A stretch of DNA of 8,148 nucleotides, from the NCBI GenBank assembly GCA_031277995.1, contig JAITLH010000347.1:1-8148 (forward strand), read 5' to 3'. A model generated the notes under the pieces. The model ran no database searches, was not told where the DNA came from, and was given only the letters and a program-made list of their open reading frames with translations. The position numbers and the translations under genes are program-made. Every line of letters starts with the position of its first letter. The first letter of the stretch is position 1. Below, piece after piece: positions 7,312 to 8,148 of this stretch. Source of the DNA: Deltaproteobacteria bacterium (GTDB lineage: Bacteria; Desulfobacterota; Desulfarculia; Adiutricales; Adiutricaceae).

Positions 7312-7446
7312 GGAAAATCTCGGCCCAAAACCCTAACGCCCAGGGTCAGGCTACCAAATTGCCCAACCTACTAGTAATCTTCATAAATTTCATACCTATC
7401 GGGATGCTCCTCATAATCATCGTCAATGTACGCGTAACACCCCGCG
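7312..7446 (-). repeat. Duplicated segment, copy 1 (3' end of four-cysteine gene plus terminator)
   Basis: Two blocks are shared with 8043-8145: the coding end (GTACGCGTAACACCC on the + strand at 7429-7443 is identical at 8131-8145) and the downstream block with AGGGTCAGG (7342-7350 and 8074-8082) and GGAAAAT. Copy 1 has about 30 extra bases between the blocks, giving a later stop. Confidence 0.75.
7327..7346 (-). terminator. Short terminator hairpin after the first four-cysteine gene
   Basis: On the minus strand ACCCT, a 7-base loop and AGGGT are followed by TTT. The stem is only 5 base pairs, but the same position after the second gene copy also forms a stem from different bases, which supports it being real. 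Confidence 0.5.
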
Positions 7447-7649
7447 GCAAAGGACGTGGAATAGCCATCATCACACTGGGCTTGATCGCCGATGTTATAA
7501 TCTTGGGCCCAATAATAGCCCCTTTGGAACTCGTCACAATTGCCGTAACAGTCATGGCCGCGAAAAGTTTGGGCCATGGCCAACGTTCCCGAAAAAAGGG
7601 CTCCCCAAAAAAACAAAGTCGCCATGGCCGCGAATAAAAAGCTTTTCAT
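7371..7649 (-). CDS. Secreted acidic four-cysteine small protein, copy 1
   Basis: The 92-residue precursor has a clear Sec signal peptide: MK, a hydrophobic stretch 4-23, and an A-M-A cleavage motif at 24-26, with no lipobox. The mature part of about 66 residues is very acidic (16 Asp/Glu, no Lys, 3 Arg), Tyr-rich (11 Tyr) and has Cys at 34, 38, 59 and 71, suited to two disulphides in the periplasm or outside. The arrangement D-C-x3-C, GYYWAQ, C, then SF-x2-GCYAY recalls a short motif (C-x3-C, AGY-x-WAE, DC, SFIEGC-x-AY) that I remember from small uncharacterised proteobacterial and phage proteins. This is from memory and unverified. Function is unknown. The start is fixed by the Shine-Dalgarno sequence at 7653-7660. 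Codons (GAT, TAT, GAA) are more AT-rich than those of the flagellar genes. A second copy lies 5' on the same strand. Confidence 0.85.
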   Translation of the reverse strand: MKSFLFAAMATLFFWGALFSGTLAMAQTFRGHDCYGNCDEFQRGYYWAQDYNIGDQAQCDDGYSTSFAAGCYAYIDDDYEEHPDRYEIYEDY

Positions 7650-7652
7650 AAT

Positions 7653-7660
7653 CTTCCTCT
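7653..7660 (-). promoter_or_regulatory. Ribosome binding site of four-cysteine gene copy 1
   Basis: AGAGGAAG on the minus strand sits 3 bases upstream of the ATG (7647-7649), with the AGAGG core 6 bases from it. It confirms this start and this strand over the overlapping plus-strand open frame. Confidence 0.75.
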
Positions 7661-7690
7661 CGAGATTAAAAAAATAGGCTCGATTAAAAT
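7661..7690 (-). promoter_or_regulatory. Leader with spaced AT-rich direct repeats, possible operator
   Basis: On the + strand CGAGATTAAAA (from 7661) and CGATTAAAA (from 7681) are near-identical units whose starts are exactly 20 bases apart, about two helical turns, directly upstream of the Shine-Dalgarno sequence. On the minus strand this patch reads TTTTAATCGAG, T7, AATCTCGAG and also contains plausible but non-consensus -10 sequences. The operator or promoter role is inference. Confidence 0.25.
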
Positions 7691-7701
7691 TCCACCAGCC
7701 T

Positions 7702-8057
7702 TTTCAGTCTCCCCTTAAGCCAAGCCTCTCAAAGCCCCAAGGGAAAATTTCCCCAAAGCGGACCAATCATTCGCCCGCCACCCACTTTCCAAAAAGCCAT
7801 CGACGGCCAAAACTAAGCGCCCTTTTTCGATAAACCTTCCCGCGCGATACCGCCCACCCGTTCCAAGCCTTAGAACCCCCGGCCTCGCCCACGCTCTGGA
7901 CATTGGCACCGGGCCCCGGGCCCCAGGCCAAGGCCCAGGGGTTGGACCGGTATTTTTCCGCCCGGCCCCAAGCCCTGGCCTTTGGCCACTACCGGCTTTG
8001 GGCCCCGGCCCGGAAAGGGGTTAACAAAAAAGCCAAATAGTTAGGAAAATATCAGCC
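7702..8057. other. Gene-poor spacer between the two four-cysteine copies
   Basis: No convincing gene is seen. A 64-codon minus-strand frame (7715-7909) is rich in Arg, Gly and Trp, lacks a Shine-Dalgarno sequence and is doubtful. The promoter of copy 1 probably lies at the left end (7660-7720). The right half is the GC-rich dyad at 7909-8013, followed by an AT-rich stretch from 8022. Confidence 0.5.
7909..8013. repeat. Nested GC-rich inverted repeats
   Basis: Three dyads are nested. The outer is CCGGGCC (7909-7915) with GGCCCGG (8007-8013). The middle is GCCCCAAGCC (7965-7974) with GGCTTTGGGC (7994-8003), 9 of 10 paired. The inner is TGGCC (7976-7980) with GGCCA (7984-7988). GGGCCCC is also tandemly doubled at 7911-7924. 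The block could be a structured RNA, a cruciform site or simply low-complexity GC-rich sequence. Confidence 0.45.
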
Positions 8058-8145
8058 AAAAATCCTAATGATTAGGGTCAGGTTAATAAATATCATCCCT
8101 ATTGGGATTGTTTTCATATCGATCTTCAACGTACGCGTAACACCC
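8043..8145 (-). repeat. Duplicated segment, copy 2
   Basis: This is the counterpart of 7312-7446, cut by the window edge on its coding side. It keeps GGAAAAT, the hairpin, AGGGTCAGG and the GCYAY coding end, with many scattered substitutions, so the duplication is not recent. Confidence 0.75.
8058..8076 (-). terminator. Intrinsic terminator after four-cysteine gene copy 2
   Basis: On the minus strand CCTAA, loop TCA, TTAGG, then A and TTTTT. It lies 7 bases past the stop codon at 8083-8085. The stem is short (5 base pairs) but the T-run is good. Confidence 0.55.
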
Positions 8146-8148
8146 TTC
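8083..8148 (-). CDS. Secreted four-cysteine small protein, copy 2 (C-terminal fragment, runs off the window)
   Basis: Only the last 21 codons are inside the window, reading EGCYAYVEDRYENNPNRDDIY and then TAA. They align with the end of copy 1 (AGCYAYIDDDYEEHPDRYEIY), sharing GCYAY, the YE pair, a Pro, an Arg and the IY ending, while copy 1 carries three further residues (EDY). The EGC triplet fits the SFIEGC form of the family motif better than copy 1 does. The gene's start, signal peptide and other three cysteines lie beyond position 8148. Adjacent same-strand placement and shared 3' flank indicate tandem duplication with copy 1. The role is unknown. Confidence 0.8.
   Translation of the reverse strand, partial: EGCYAYVEDRYENNPNRDDIY

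Noticed and set aside
7359..7637. Plus-strand hydrophobic open frame of 92 codons.
   Set aside because: It overlaps the four-cysteine gene on the opposite strand, which has a signal peptide, a Shine-Dalgarno sequence, a cysteine pattern and a conserved second copy.
7715..7909. Minus-strand open frame of 64 codons between the two four-cysteine copies.
   Set aside because: It is rich in Arg, Gly and Trp, has no Shine-Dalgarno sequence and no likeness to either neighbour. It is probably chance openness in GC-rich DNA.
1..8148. CRISPR array, tRNA or insertion sequence.
   Set aside because: I saw no regularly spaced repeats, cloverleaf with CCA-type end, or transposase-like coding.

Overview
The window looks like a chromosomal flagellar locus from a Gram-negative bacterium, most plausibly a deltaproteobacterium in the broad sense (Desulfobacterota). 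That assignment is an inference. It rests on the flgN-flgK-flgL order, on a FlgK and FlgL swollen by beta-rich insert modules of a kind I associate with Desulfovibrio-like bacteria, and on moderate-to-high GC with strong use of GCC and GGC codons. No rRNA or other taxonomic marker is present.

Left region (1-6580, + strand): three late-assembly flagellar genes. flgN encodes the export chaperone for the hook-filament junction proteins. One base after its stop comes flgK (849 residues, junction protein 1), translated from a perfect Shine-Dalgarno sequence inside the end of flgN. After a 139-base gap come 3306 bases of flgL (1101 residues, junction protein 2). Both junction proteins keep the conserved terminal helical regions that polymerise into the axial structure, but carry very large central inserts. 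FlgL is more than three times the length of the enterobacterial protein and contains about five divergent copies of a beta-rich module, one of which closely matches a module in FlgK. The flgK-flgL gap can fold into two consecutive hairpins, the second followed by a T-run, or into a competing third hairpin that excludes both. This resembles an attenuator.

Middle (6581-6728): a GC-rich spacer with a perfect tandem 10-mer and a bidirectional terminator where flgL meets a convergent minus-strand gene.

Right region (6729-8148, - strand): accessory genes of unrecognised role. They are a 142-residue single-pass membrane protein with an outer beta-rich domain, a 92-residue secreted acidic four-cysteine protein, and, cut by the window edge, the C-terminus of a second copy of that four-cysteine protein. 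The two copies share both coding ends and downstream terminator hairpins, so they are a diverged tandem duplication. The spacers hold strong GC-rich dyads (7212-7263 and 7909-8013) and no convincing genes. Nothing here links these accessory genes functionally to the flagellum beyond adjacency.
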